From JAFDZV01 sp035549015 (GTDB taxonomy: Bacteria > Bacteroidota > Ignavibacteria > OLB7): 64,000 nt of DNA. The stretch is taken from contig DASZRW010000070.1 in NCBI GenBank assembly GCA_035549015.1, forward strand, positions 1 through 64,000, given 5' to 3'. The notes beneath the pieces are model-generated. The model had not been told where the DNA came from. It did no database searches and saw only the letters and a list, made by a program, of their open reading frames with translations. Shown in pieces: positions 1 to 9,400 of this stretch (positions within the stretch are counted from its first letter, which is position 1; each line of letters starts with the position of its first letter). The translations under genes and the position numbers were made by a program.

Positions 1-140
1 GTGCACCGGCAGGCGGAAGCCCGCCACATTCTCCACATTGATAGTATGGAACCTGAGTTCTCTAACGAACCGCCGTATGCCGAACGGCACGTACGGTGGT
101 GTGGGAGCTGGGGCAGGGTGACCTCCACCGGCTACCCGAT
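1..140 (+). mobile_element. 3' end of a group II intron (domains V and VI)
   Basis: Positions 69-100 fold as a group II domain V. ACCGCCGTA (69-77) pairs with TACGGTGGT (92-100). TGCC (78-81) pairs with GGCA (86-89) around a GAAC tetraloop, with a two-base CG bulge at 90-91, the hallmark of the catalytic hairpin. Positions 106-137 form a domain VI-like hairpin (AGCTGG with CCGGCT, inner AGG-GTGA-CCT). The run ends in CTACCCGAT (132-140), the typical 3' intron terminus, with a candidate branch-point A at 134. The body of the intron and any reverse transcriptase lie left of the window. The first 66 bases are probably domain IV/linker; I could not recognise an RT C-terminus there. The 3' splice site would be just after 140, about 66 bp before recQ. 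The call rests on secondary structure read by eye. Confidence 0.72.
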
Positions 141-206
141 CCTTCTGTTCGTGATCAGGAGCAGGCCGGCCCAATCCCGGCGCCCCAACAGGCCTGATCC
201 ATTCCG

Positions 207-1670
207 ATGCTCGATCCCAACACCGTCCTTTCCTCCGTCTTCGGCTTCGATTCATTCCGTCCGGCTCAGGAGCGGATCGTGCAGCGCGTTCTCGGCATCG
301 GCGAGGAGCGTGGCCACGCGCTCGTGCTGATGCCGACCGGCGGCGGCAAGTCGCTCTGCTACCAGGTGCCTGCGCTCTGTCTGGAAGGTGGCACGCTGGT
401 GGTGAGCCCGCTGATCGCGCTGATGCAGGATCAGGTGGATACGCTCCGACGCCGCAACGTGGCCGCCGCATTCATCAACTCCACCGTCTCGCGGGAGGAG
501 CGGGAGCTACGGCTGGAGGCGTTCGTGGAGGGGAGGATCAAGCTGCTCTACGTAACGCCGGAGCGATTCCGCAAGCCGGAGTTCGTACAGCGCATCCGCG
601 CTGCGTGCGTGGAGCTGCTGGCCGTGGACGAGGCTCACTGTATCTCGGAGTGGGGGCACGACTTCCGTCCGGACTATTCGCGCCTTGGCGAGTTCCGGAG
701 GTTGATCGGCGATCCGGTTACCATCGCGCTCACCGCAACGGCTACGCCCGACGTTCAGCACGACATCATCGCGAAGCTGGGTCTTGCGCCGGACGACGTG
801 CTGCTGGTGCATCGCGGAATCGACCGGCCCAACCTGCGACTGGAGGCGGAGGAGATCTTCGACGAGAAGATGAAGTTCGAGGCGCTTCGGTCCGTGCTCG
901 GCACGTACAAGGGGTCCGGCATCATCTACTTCTCGCTGATCCAGACGCTGGAGCGTTTCTCGCAGATGCTTGCGGACAAGGGCTTCCGGCACGGAGTCTA
1001 TCACGGCCGGCTTCAGAGCGGCCCGCGCCGCGCCGTGCAGCGCCGCTTCCTGCGCGGCGAGCAGGATCTCATCCTTGCAACGAATGCCTTCGGCATGGGG
1101 ATCGACAAGCCGGATATCCGCTTCATCGTTCATGCGGAGGTGCCGGCCTCCATCGAATCGTACTACCAGGAGATCGGCCGCGCCGGCCGCGACGGACTCG
1201 ATGCGCTCTGCATGCTCCTCTACAGCCAGGAGGATCTCGCCATCCAGATGGACTTCATCAAGTGGTCCAACCCGAACGCCGGCTTCTATGCCAGGCTGTT
1301 CGGGATACTGGAGGGAACAGGCAACGACGTCAATACGCTCGGTCCGGAATATCTGCGCGAGCAGTTGAACTTCAAGAACCGCCGCGACTTCCGCCTGGAG
1401 ACGGCGCTCGGCATGCTGGATCGCTACGGCGTGACCGAGGGAACGCTGGAGGATCGCGACCTGCGGGTTGTTGCCGAACTGCCGCCGCAGCTGGAGGACG
1501 AGGAGCGGATGGAGGAGAAGCTGGAGCGCGACAACCGGAAGCTCCTCTCGATGGTGCAATACTTCCGCGGCGAAAGCTGCCGGCGTGTCTTCATCGAGAA
1601 GTACTTCGGCTTTCACGACGAGAAGCCGTGCGGCAACTGCGACCGCTGCGACGCGAATGGTTTCTCGTAG
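207..1670 (+). CDS. recQ: ATP-dependent DNA helicase RecQ
   Basis: This 487-residue protein is a superfamily 2 3'-5' DNA helicase acting in recombination and fork repair. The Walker A motif TGGGKS lies at about residues 44-49. The DEAH box follows at 141-144, inside the RecQ-specific stretch DEAHCISEWGHDFRP. Motif VI reads QEIGRAGRDG. Four C-terminal cysteines (about 458, 475, 478, 481) form the RecQ zinc-binding module. The protein is shorter than Escherichia coli RecQ (about 610 residues) because it stops after the zinc/winged-helix region and has no HRDC domain, a common natural form. The ATG has no clear Shine-Dalgarno sequence. The gene starts about 66 bp after the inferred 3' end of a group II intron, so its promoter may lie in the intron or in the short spacer. 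Confidence 0.95.
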   Translation: MLDPNTVLSSVFGFDSFRPAQERIVQRVLGIGEERGHALVLMPTGGGKSLCYQVPALCLEGGTLVVSPLIALMQDQVDTLRRRNVAAAFINSTVSREERELRLEAFVEGRIKLLYVTPERFRKPEFVQRIRAACVELLAVDEAHCISEWGHDFRPDYSRLGEFRRLIGDPVTIALTATATPDVQHDIIAKLGLAPDDVLLVHRGIDRPNLRLEAEEIFDEKMKFEALRSVLGTYKGSGIIYFSLIQTLERFSQMLADKGFRHGVYHGRLQSGPRRAVQRRFLRGEQDLILATNAFGMGIDKPDIRFIVHAEVPASIESYYQEIGRAGRDGLDALCMLLYSQEDLAIQMDFIKWSNPNAGFYARLFGILEGTGNDVNTLGPEYLREQLNFKNRRDFRLETALGMLDRYGVTEGTLEDRDLRVVAELPPQLEDEERMEEKLERDNRKLLSMVQYFRGESCRRVFIEKYFGFHDEKPCGNCDRCDANGFS

Positions 1671-1713
1671 GTGGCAGGGCTGCCATCGCGCGCAGATCGT
1701 CCGTTGAATGTCG

Positions 1714-2178
1714 CTACCCGTTTGCCTCGCCGGCCCGGCGCTGCATCTCCTCCGGCGAAACGTCCTCCACATGCGTCGCCACCCACCACGCATGGCCGTA
1801 TGGATCCTGGAGCTTGCCCCCCCGGTCTCCGTAGAACTGGTTGGCCACCGGCCGCAGGAGCGTTGCGCCTGCGGCAACGGCGCGCTCGGCAAACGCGTCC
1901 ACATCCTCCACGTAGAGATGCATCGTCACCGGCGTTCCACCCAATGTCTGAGGGCCTGTTATTCCATGCTCGGGGAACTCGTCGGAGAGCATGATCGGCG
2001 CCGTACCGATCGTCAACTCCGCATGGCCGACGCGTCCATCCGGCTGCATGATGCGCATGGTCTCCGTTGCACCGAATGCGTTCTTGTAGAACTCGATTGC
2101 GTTGGCGGCATCGCGAACGGTGATGTAGGGCGTTATGCCGAGATAGCCTTCGGGGATTGGGTTCACACTCTGTGCCAT
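1714..2178 (-). CDS. VOC-family (PhnB/glyoxalase-like) protein
   Basis: A 154-residue protein beginning MAQSVNPIPEGYLGITPYI. It has the two beta-alpha-beta-beta-beta modules of the vicinal oxygen chelate fold, as in PhnB-like proteins. Visible family features are ITVRDAANAIEFYKNAFGA near the N-terminus and the terminal KLQDPYGHAWWVATHVEDVS, close to the PFGHRW/WWIATH ending of PhnB proteins. The ATG at 2178 is preceded by GGAG at a good distance, which decides the start over upstream in-frame codons. It is convergent with recQ (43 bp between stops). Substrate and metal are unknown; members include glyoxalase-like and resistance proteins, and nothing here narrows this down. Confidence 0.85.
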   Translation of the reverse strand: MAQSVNPIPEGYLGITPYITVRDAANAIEFYKNAFGATETMRIMQPDGRVGHAELTIGTAPIMLSDEFPEHGITGPQTLGGTPVTMHLYVEDVDAFAERAVAAGATLLRPVANQFYGDRGGKLQDPYGHAWWVATHVEDVSPEEMQRRAGEANG

Positions 2179-2485
2179 GGTATTTCTCCGATGGGATGAA
2201 TAACGAACGAAGGGAACGGCTTGCTGCCGAAAGGCGGGCCGGGTCGGCATGCAACATATGAATTCGTATGGCGATGCGTTGCAGGCTGCACCCCGCGTGA
2301 TTTCCAGAACAGAGTCAGAGAAACATAATTTGTCACCTCCGGGCGCAAGCGCTAGCTTAGGCACTACCAGTTCCTTTTTTCATCCAGGCTGCGCCTGCCT
2401 TGGCCTGCTGCACCTGAACCCGGAACAACATCCCTTCGCGCGGCCCTGATGAAGCCCGCGTCCGCCCCCGTGGATCCTCAAAGCA

Positions 2486-4648
2486 ATGGCTGAGATCATT
2501 CCTGTTCCCGTTCAAGCGGAGCCGATTCGAACAGACTTTCGGCACTCCCAGTATTACATCAATCGTGAGTTGAGCTGGATCGACTTCAACGAGCGCGTGC
2601 TCGAGGAGGCGGCCGATGAAACCCACCCGTTGCTGGAGCGCCTGAAGTTCCTCGTGATCTTCTCGACCAACCTCGATGAATTCTTCATGATCCGCGTTGC
2701 CGGCCTGAAGGAACAGGTATCGGTTGGCGTTGTGGAACTTCCGCCGGACGGCCTGACGCCGCAGGAGCAGCTCCGTGCGATCGCCGACCGCCTGCGCCCG
2801 CTGTTGATGCGTCAGGGGCGAATGCTCACGCAGGATGTGCTTCCGAAGCTTGCGGCAGCCGGCATCGTTCTTCATCCGCTCAACAAGCTGCCGGTCTCGG
2901 AGCAGGAGCGCCTGCATGTCAACTTCATGCAGGAAGTGCTGCCGGTTCTGACGCCGCTCGCAATCGATCCCGGCCATCCGTTTCCGCATCTGCTGAACCG
3001 GAGCCTGAACCTGGCGCTCATCGTGCGCGATCCGCGCAAGCACGTTCACGAGAGCGAATTCCACTTCGCGGTGGTGCAGGTTCCCTCCGTGCTGAGCCGG
3101 TTCATCAAGGTTTTTCCCGATGAGCCCGGCGACCAGTTCGTGCTTCTGGAGGAGGTGATTGCAGCCAATGCGGGCGCGCTCTTCCCCGGGCTCGATGTGA
3201 ACGCGGCGCACACGTTCCGCGTGACGCGCGATGCGGACATCGAGGTTGCGGACGACGAGGCCGAGGATCTGATGACGATGATGGAGGAGCAGGTGCGCCG
3301 GCGCAAGTGGGGCGAGGCCGTGCGGCTGGAGGTGGACTCCCGGACTCCGGCGCATGTGCGGGAGATTCTGCGCGAGTCGCTCGACCTTGAGCCGATCGAT
3401 GTCTACGAGACCACCGGGCCGCGCAATCTCGTGGACTTCATGCAGCTCTACCGGCTCGATTATCGGGACCTGAAGGATCGTCCCTTCAACAGCCGCGTGC
3501 TGGATAGCTTTCGCGACGAGGAGCGAAGCATCTTCTCGGTGATTCGTTCCGGCGATGTGCTGCTTCATCATCCGTACGATTCCTTCTCGAACGTCGTGGA
3601 CTTCATCCGTGCGGCCGCACGCGATCCGAAGGTGCTCGCGATCAAGCAGACGCTCTACCGCGCCGGCGGCGATTCGCCCGTGGTTGCGGCGCTGGTGGAG
3701 GCCGCGGAGAACGGCAAGCAGGTGACTGCGCTCGTGGAACTGAAGGCGCGCTTCGATGAGGAGAACAACATCGTCTGGGCGAAGCAACTGGAGCAGGCCG
3801 GCGTGCACGTGGTCTACGGCCTGATCGGCCTGAAGACGCATTGCAAGATCTCCATGGTGGTGCGCAAGGACGATACCGGAAGCCTCCGCACGTACCTGCA
3901 TCTCGCCACCGGCAACTACAATCCTACCACCGCGAGGATCTATACCGATGTCGGTGTGATCACTGCCAATCCGGACTTCGGCTACGACAGCGTGAATCTC
4001 TTCAACTATCTGACCGGATACGGCTCGCCGTCTGAGTGGAAGAAGCTGGTGATGGCGCCGCTCACGCTGCGCGCACATATCCTTGCGATGATCCAGCGCG
4101 AGATCGAGCAGCACTCCGCGTCATCGCCCGGAAGGATCATCGTGAAGATGAACGCACTGGTGGATGACGAGGTGATTCGCGCGCTCTACGCCGCCTCGCA
4201 GGCCGGCGTGCGGATCGACATGATCATCCGTGGCATCTGCTGCCTGCGGCCCGGGCTGGAGGGCATCTCGGAGAATATCCGTGTGTTCTCGATCGTGGGC
4301 CGCTTCCTGGAGCACAGCCGCATCTTCTATTTCGCAAATGGCGGCCAGGAGGAGATCTACCTTGGTTCGGCGGACTGGATGCCGCGCAACCTGAATCGCC
4401 GTGTGGAGCTGGTGTTCCCTGTGGAGGATCCCGCGAACCGGCAGCGCCTGAAGGAGATACTTCTTACCTACCTTCGCGACAACGTGAAGTCGCGCGAGCT
4501 GCAGTCCGACGGCACCTATCGCCGGCGCCGGCGCCATGGTACGGAGGCGCCGTTCAACGTGCAGGAATATTATCTGACGCAGATACGGCAGAGCGATACA
4601 GCCGTCGACCTCGCCCCCAGGGCAAAGCGTACGGGGAAGGGAGGGTAG
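2486..4648 (+). CDS. ppk1: Polyphosphate kinase 1
   Basis: This 720-residue, full-length PPK1 makes and breaks inorganic polyphosphate from ATP. The N-terminal domain opens with YYINRELSWIDFNERVLEEA, followed by the NLDEFFMIRVAGL signature. The two phospholipase-D-like catalytic domains carry the autophosphorylated histidine in LKTHCK (about His452) and the second conserved histidine in EHSRIFYF (about His610). The C-terminus contains LGSADWMPRNLNRRVE, typical of the family. The start lacks a strong ribosome binding site. It stands alone, with no ppx gene adjacent. It probably contributes to phosphate storage and stress physiology, as elsewhere. Confidence 0.97.
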   Translation: MAEIIPVPVQAEPIRTDFRHSQYYINRELSWIDFNERVLEEAADETHPLLERLKFLVIFSTNLDEFFMIRVAGLKEQVSVGVVELPPDGLTPQEQLRAIADRLRPLLMRQGRMLTQDVLPKLAAAGIVLHPLNKLPVSEQERLHVNFMQEVLPVLTPLAIDPGHPFPHLLNRSLNLALIVRDPRKHVHESEFHFAVVQVPSVLSRFIKVFPDEPGDQFVLLEEVIAANAGALFPGLDVNAAHTFRVTRDADIEVADDEAEDLMTMMEEQVRRRKWGEAVRLEVDSRTPAHVREILRESLDLEPIDVYETTGPRNLVDFMQLYRLDYRDLKDRPFNSRVLDSFRDEERSIFSVIRSGDVLLHHPYDSFSNVVDFIRAAARDPKVLAIKQTLYRAGGDSPVVAALVEAAENGKQVTALVELKARFDEENNIVWAKQLEQAGVHVVYGLIGLKTHCKISMVVRKDDTGSLRTYLHLATGNYNPTTARIYTDVGVITANPDFGYDSVNLFNYLTGYGSPSEWKKLVMAPLTLRAHILAMIQREIEQHSASSPGRIIVKMNALVDDEVIRALYAASQAGVRIDMIIRGICCLRPGLEGISENIRVFSIVGRFLEHSRIFYFANGGQEEIYLGSADWMPRNLNRRVELVFPVEDPANRQRLKEILLTYLRDNVKSRELQSDGTYRRRRRHGTEAPFNVQEYYLTQIRQSDTAVDLAPRAKRTGKGG

Positions 4649-4658
4649 CAATCGCCGG

Positions 4659-4689
4659 AGCCGGTTACCGCATCACGCCGGTGACGGCT
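4659..4689 (+). terminator. Possible terminator after ppk1
   Basis: AGCCG/CGGCT plus TTACCG/CGGTGA pair with one bulged G and an eight-base loop, starting 10 bp after the ppk1 stop. The tail is only weakly T-rich, so this is tentative. Confidence 0.32.
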
Positions 4690-4827
4690 TCGTTCCCGAT
4701 CCGGAGCCCGCGACAGCGGACAACGTTGCCGCGGGTTCGCGTTGCGCTCCCGCGAACCTGTCTCCGGACACCGCCTCATTCCAATTCATCGCCATTCGCT
4801 CCGCGGCCTGTATATTGGCCGGTCTTC

Positions 4828-5262
4828 ATGGGCGACATCCACGGCATCATAACATCCTACGGCGGCCCCGGCCTCTTCGTGATCTCGTTCGTCGCTGCAA
4901 CGCTGGTCCCATTGAGCTCCGAGGTGGCACTCTATGCTGCGCTGCGCGCCGGACTGCCGCCGATCGAGGCACTGTTCTGGGCTTCGGCGGGGAACTGCCT
5001 GGGAGTATCCTTCAATTACTGGCTGGGACGCAGGAGCGGCGAGACCGTTCTGCGCCGCGCCATGGCCGGCCGGGGCGGGCGCCGCGCCGTTGCGTGGACC
5101 GAGCGCTATGGGAAGTGGAGTCTTCTCCTCTCATGGCTTCCGATTGTCGGCGATCCGCTCACGCTGGTTGCCGGCGTGATGCGGGTGCAGCTCGCCTTCT
5201 TCGTCGTCACGGCGTTCGGCGTGCGGATCGCACGATACGCGCTGCTCGTGGCGTTCTACTGA
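4828..5262 (+). CDS. YqaA-type DedA/SNARE-associated membrane protein
   Basis: A 144-residue integral membrane protein. The N-terminus GPGLFVISFVAATLVPLSSE matches the YqaA branch of the DedA/VTT superfamily, including the conserved PLSSEV turn. NCLGVSFNYWLGRR follows, and then the re-entrant-loop-like WLPIVGDPLTLVAGVMR and a final hydrophobic helix. DedA proteins help maintain envelope integrity and lipid or proton-driven transport; the exact substrate of YqaA is not known. The ATG at 4828 was chosen over an upstream in-frame ATG because the extra 49 residues are Arg/Pro-rich and unlike the family. A TATATT motif lies 14 bp before the start. Confidence 0.85.
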   Translation: MGDIHGIITSYGGPGLFVISFVAATLVPLSSEVALYAALRAGLPPIEALFWASAGNCLGVSFNYWLGRRSGETVLRRAMAGRGGRRAVAWTERYGKWSLLLSWLPIVGDPLTLVAGVMRVQLAFFVVTAFGVRIARYALLVAFY

Positions 5263-5329
5263 ATCAATCAACAACCTCACCTACACCGGCTGGAACCGGG
5301 CCTGCAGCCGGCAACCATTCTACCAACAG

Positions 5330-6289
5330 ATGAAACTCGTCACCTATGTCACACGCGGCCAGTCCGCAGCGGCCGGCCGGCCGGGCGCCATCGTCGGCGA
5401 CCGCATCGTGGATCTTCAGGACGCCATGAACGTTGCTTCGGTGCTGGAGCTTCTCCAGCGCGGCGAAGGGGGAATGAGCCAGGCGCGCTCCGTGGTGGAG
5501 GCCGCCGCAACCGATGCGGAGATGCAGGCGAAGGGAGCACTCGTGAGCGACGTGGTGTTGCTTGCACCGATCCCGCGCCCCACGTCGATGCGTGACGGCT
5601 ACGCGTTCCGGCAGCATGTGGAGGCGGCGCGGCGCAATCGCGGTGTGGAGATGATCCCGGAGTTCGATCTGTTCCCGGTATTCTATTTCACCAACCATCA
5701 GGCCGTCACCGGCCCCGGCGACGTAGCAGTGCAGGATCTGCATCTGAACCGGCTGGACTTCGAACTGGAGTGTGCGATCGTGATCGGCCGGGAAGGGCGG
5801 AATATCAAGGCCTCCGAGGCCGACGAATACATCGCCGGCTATACGGTGATGAACGATTGGTCCGCCCGTGCGCTGCAGATGGAGGAGATGAAGCTGAGCC
5901 TGGGGCCGGCGAAGGGGAAGGACTTCGCAACCTCCATCGGTCCGTATCTGGCCACACGCGACGAGTTGGCGGCCCGGCGTATTCCGGGGGAGAGCGGCGA
6001 GCGCTACGATCTGGCGATGGCCACGCGTGTCAACGGCACGGAGGTCTCGCGCGGCAACCTGCGCGATATGACATGGACGTTCGCGCAGATTCTGGAGCGG
6101 GCATCGTACGGTGTAACGCTCTATCCGGGGGACGTGATCGGTTCCGGCACCGTCGGCACCGGCTGCTTCCTGGAACTGAACGGATCGAAGATCTCGGACA
6201 ACTGGTGGCTGAAGGATGGGGATGTGGTGGAATGCGAGATCGATCTGCTGGGCACTCTGCGGAACACCGTCAAACGCGTAGGGCCGTAG
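5330..6289 (+). CDS. Fumarylacetoacetate hydrolase family protein
   Basis: A 319-residue FAH-superfamily enzyme. Members cleave or decarboxylate beta-diketo acids using a divalent metal. The N-terminal domain begins MKLVTYVTRG. The catalytic C-terminal barrel contains the metal-ligand glutamates in LDFELECAIVIGREG, then GYTVMNDWSARALQ and GPAKGKDFATSIGPYL. The Gly-rich VIGSGTVGTGC follows, and the end region reads WLKDGDVVECEIDLLGTLRN. This is closest to the long FAH-like proteins of aromatic-acid degradation. No tyrosine or homogentisate pathway genes are nearby, so the true substrate is open. The start follows a 67-bp gap after the YqaA gene, possibly in one transcript. Confidence 0.88.
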   Translation: MKLVTYVTRGQSAAAGRPGAIVGDRIVDLQDAMNVASVLELLQRGEGGMSQARSVVEAAATDAEMQAKGALVSDVVLLAPIPRPTSMRDGYAFRQHVEAARRNRGVEMIPEFDLFPVFYFTNHQAVTGPGDVAVQDLHLNRLDFELECAIVIGREGRNIKASEADEYIAGYTVMNDWSARALQMEEMKLSLGPAKGKDFATSIGPYLATRDELAARRIPGESGERYDLAMATRVNGTEVSRGNLRDMTWTFAQILERASYGVTLYPGDVIGSGTVGTGCFLELNGSKISDNWWLKDGDVVECEIDLLGTLRNTVKRVGP

Positions 6290-6470
6290 CGAACGGCGCG
6301 TTCGCGGCAATCCGCGGATCCCGGGATGCGCATACCCGGTGAATGCCATGGAAGCGCGGCCGGCTGGCTGCGCTTCCCGGTTTCGAAGGGGGATGTTCGG
6401 TCCTTTTAACGCTGCGGGAACCGCGGAGTTGTCGTATCATTTCGAGCAGATCTTCAAGACCCCTCGATCA

Positions 6471-9400
6471 ATGATTCAGCGTACGCTTCGCATCCTTCCC
6501 GCCGTTCTCCTGCTGCTTTCCATCATGGGCACCGGGGCGATCGCCCAGATCGCGGGCTCGGGGCGTTCGTTCGTGCTGACTGTTCCGTACACCTCGATCG
6601 CGAACAACTACATTCCGCCGCGGCCGCGCCTTCTCCTCACGAGCACATCGGGCACTACCGTCCGGCTTCTGTATTCCTCCACCGGAACCACGGACGTAAT
6701 TCCGGTCGCGGCCGGGATCTCCGAGGAGGTGATCCTGGATTCCGCCCGTGTGATGCTCACCGAACTGCCGGGCATCTTCCGCTCGACGATTCAGATCACC
6801 AGCGACGCGCCGATCACTGCAACGCTCATGCTCGATCGCAGCTTTGCCTCCGAGGCGTTCGCGGTGATTCCCGATTCGCTCCTGGGCTTCGAGTACATGG
6901 CGGCCTCCTCCAACGCAACCACGGATGGCGATATGCTTGCCGTAATTGGCGTGCACGATGGAACCACCGTTACCATCACGCCTTCAAATCCGACGCGCGA
7001 CGGCCATGGTGCCGGCGTGCCCTATACGGTCCGGTTGAACCGAGGGGATGTCTATCAGACGTTGACATCGGCATCGTCGAACGTGGAACTCACCGGCACG
7101 ACGATCGTGGCGGACAGGCCGTGTGCCGTGGCCGGCGGTTCCGTCTGTGCGGACATCATCGCCGGTGTGGAGCATACGTGCAACCCGCTGCTGGAGTCGT
7201 TGCCGCACGTGGATGCATGGGGAACGCACTTCGTTGCCGGCCCGCTTCAACGCCAGCAGCTGGCCTATGTATCGGTGATTGCGCGGTGTGCCGGGACCAT
7301 CGTGCATGTCAGCGGCGACCCGATCGTGATCGGCCCGGGGGAGCGGTTCACCGCGCTGCTGGATACGATCTACGAGATCACGGCCAGCAATCCCGTGCTG
7401 GTTCAACAGTTCATCACCAGCACGTCGCAGGGGCTGCAGGATCGATCGCAGGCCTACGGCGATCCCTCGATGGTGACGGTGCCGCCGTTCGATCAGTGGA
7501 CGCACTCGTATCGTTTCGCGATACCATCCATGGCGCCGCGCACGGACGCCGGCCCTGCCGTCGGCTGGCGCCACTTTGCGAGCGTGATGATGCCTGCCGC
7601 GGACGAAGCCGGCGTCGTGATCGACGGCGCCCCGCCGGTCTGGACACGGCGCATGCAGAGCGGCGGCTTCACGATCGGCATCCAGGAGTTCGGGCCCGGC
7701 GATCATACGGTGGAATCACCGGACTCCCTCGGTCTGCTCCTGTACGGCTACTCCGCAGCCGATGCGTACGGCTACACCCCCTCGCCGGTGGTGCGCCCGT
7801 ATCCGCTGGGGGCATTCGACCTGGCGCAGACCACGTGCCACGACACGTTGGACACAACCATCACGCTCTCCAATCTTGCCGCCGATCCGCTCAGTGCGGA
7901 GTCCATAATGTTCGGCGGCGCACTCACGGGGAGCATCACAACCAATCCAGGGCTTCCCGCAACCCTGCCGTCCGGGGGGAAGCTGGCGGTTCGCCTGCGG
8001 CTGCAAAACCTGCTCGGCGGCCCGGATGCCGGCCGCGGCTATGTGATCGTGAAGGGGGGAGGAACATGCGGGCAGCGGCTGGGGGTGATCTCCGTCAACG
8101 TCGGTGCGAATTCGCCGCAGGTTGTTCCCCCCTCCGGTGCTACGATTGACTTCGGCATTCTTCCGCTGGCGATACCATCGGTTGATCGCATCATCACGCT
8201 TACCAATCACGGCACCACGCCCATCACCGTAACGGTGCCGCTGCTCACGTCGCCGGCATTCAGCGTTCAGGCCCCCGCATTCCCCTATGTGCTGGCACCC
8301 GGAGAAAGCGTTTCGATCGTGCTCCGTTTTTCGGAGATGACGGAGGGCTCCTATGGCGGAAGCGTTCGCTTCGGAATCGCCGGCTGCTCCGATACATGGA
8401 CCTATACGCTCACCGCCGAACGGCGCAAGCGTGCATATCTGACAATCGGGCGCCCGGCGCCGGTTCGGATGCTCTGCCCGCCGAAGGAGCCGGACACGCT
8501 CCGCATCACACTCGGGAATCACGGCGATGTGCCGCTGGATTTCGATCGTGGGCTCATCGAAGGAGCCGATGCGTCGGAGTTCCGCCTGCTGGACTCCGTC
8601 GCCGGACGCACCCTCGCTCCGGGCGACAGTGTGGTGGTACGCGTCCTCTACACGCCGGGCGCGCTCGGCGCGCGCGATGGCGGGCTTACGGTGGAGTCGT
8701 CCGGTGGGAGCGGCATCACGCTCAACGTTCCGTTTGACGTTCGGAACGACACGCTTCGCCTCCGGGCCCTCGTGAACTCCATCGACTTCGGCGTCACGAA
8801 CGGCTGCGACGCGCTGCCGGGCACGGTGCTGGAGGTTGTCAACGAGAGCTCCATCACGTTGGGTGAGATCGATGCGGCCACCACGCACCCCGCCTCGGCG
8901 ACGCTGACCTACCGCAGCGGGCCGTATGTTCCCGGCGACACGATGCGGATCACGGTGAGCATGCCGCCCGATGCACGTGGTTCGATCGGCGACAGCATTC
9001 GAATACGCGTTCCGGGCTGCGACTCCATGCTCGTTGTTCCGTTGAGCGGCGTTCGCAACGCCGTTGAGCTTGCCTCGAATGCGAGCATGGTGGACTTCGG
9101 CATCCTGTCGTTCTGCGATACGACTGCCGTGGCGCATATCATGCTGCACAACAGCGGTGATGTGCCGGACTCCGTTGTGCTGGATCGCGCGCTCTCCGCG
9201 GATTTCGAGCTGGCGCCGCCGCTGCCGGCTGTTCTCGCGCCGGGCGACTCGTTGGAACTCGCGGTGCGATTCCATCCAACCGCTTCCGGAGCGTATGCCG
9301 ATACGGTGCTGTTTCTCTCGCTGCCGTGCAACAGGCGGATCGCGGTTCCATTGGCCGGCGCGCACGATGCAGGCCGTGTGGCGCTCTCCTCACCGGGGAT

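Noticed and set aside
2357..4114. 585-codon minus-strand frame opposite ppk1
   Set aside because: Antisense shadow of ppk1 with no recognisable motif.
7716..9365. 549-codon minus-strand frame opposite the surface protein
   Set aside because: Antisense shadow, biased composition.
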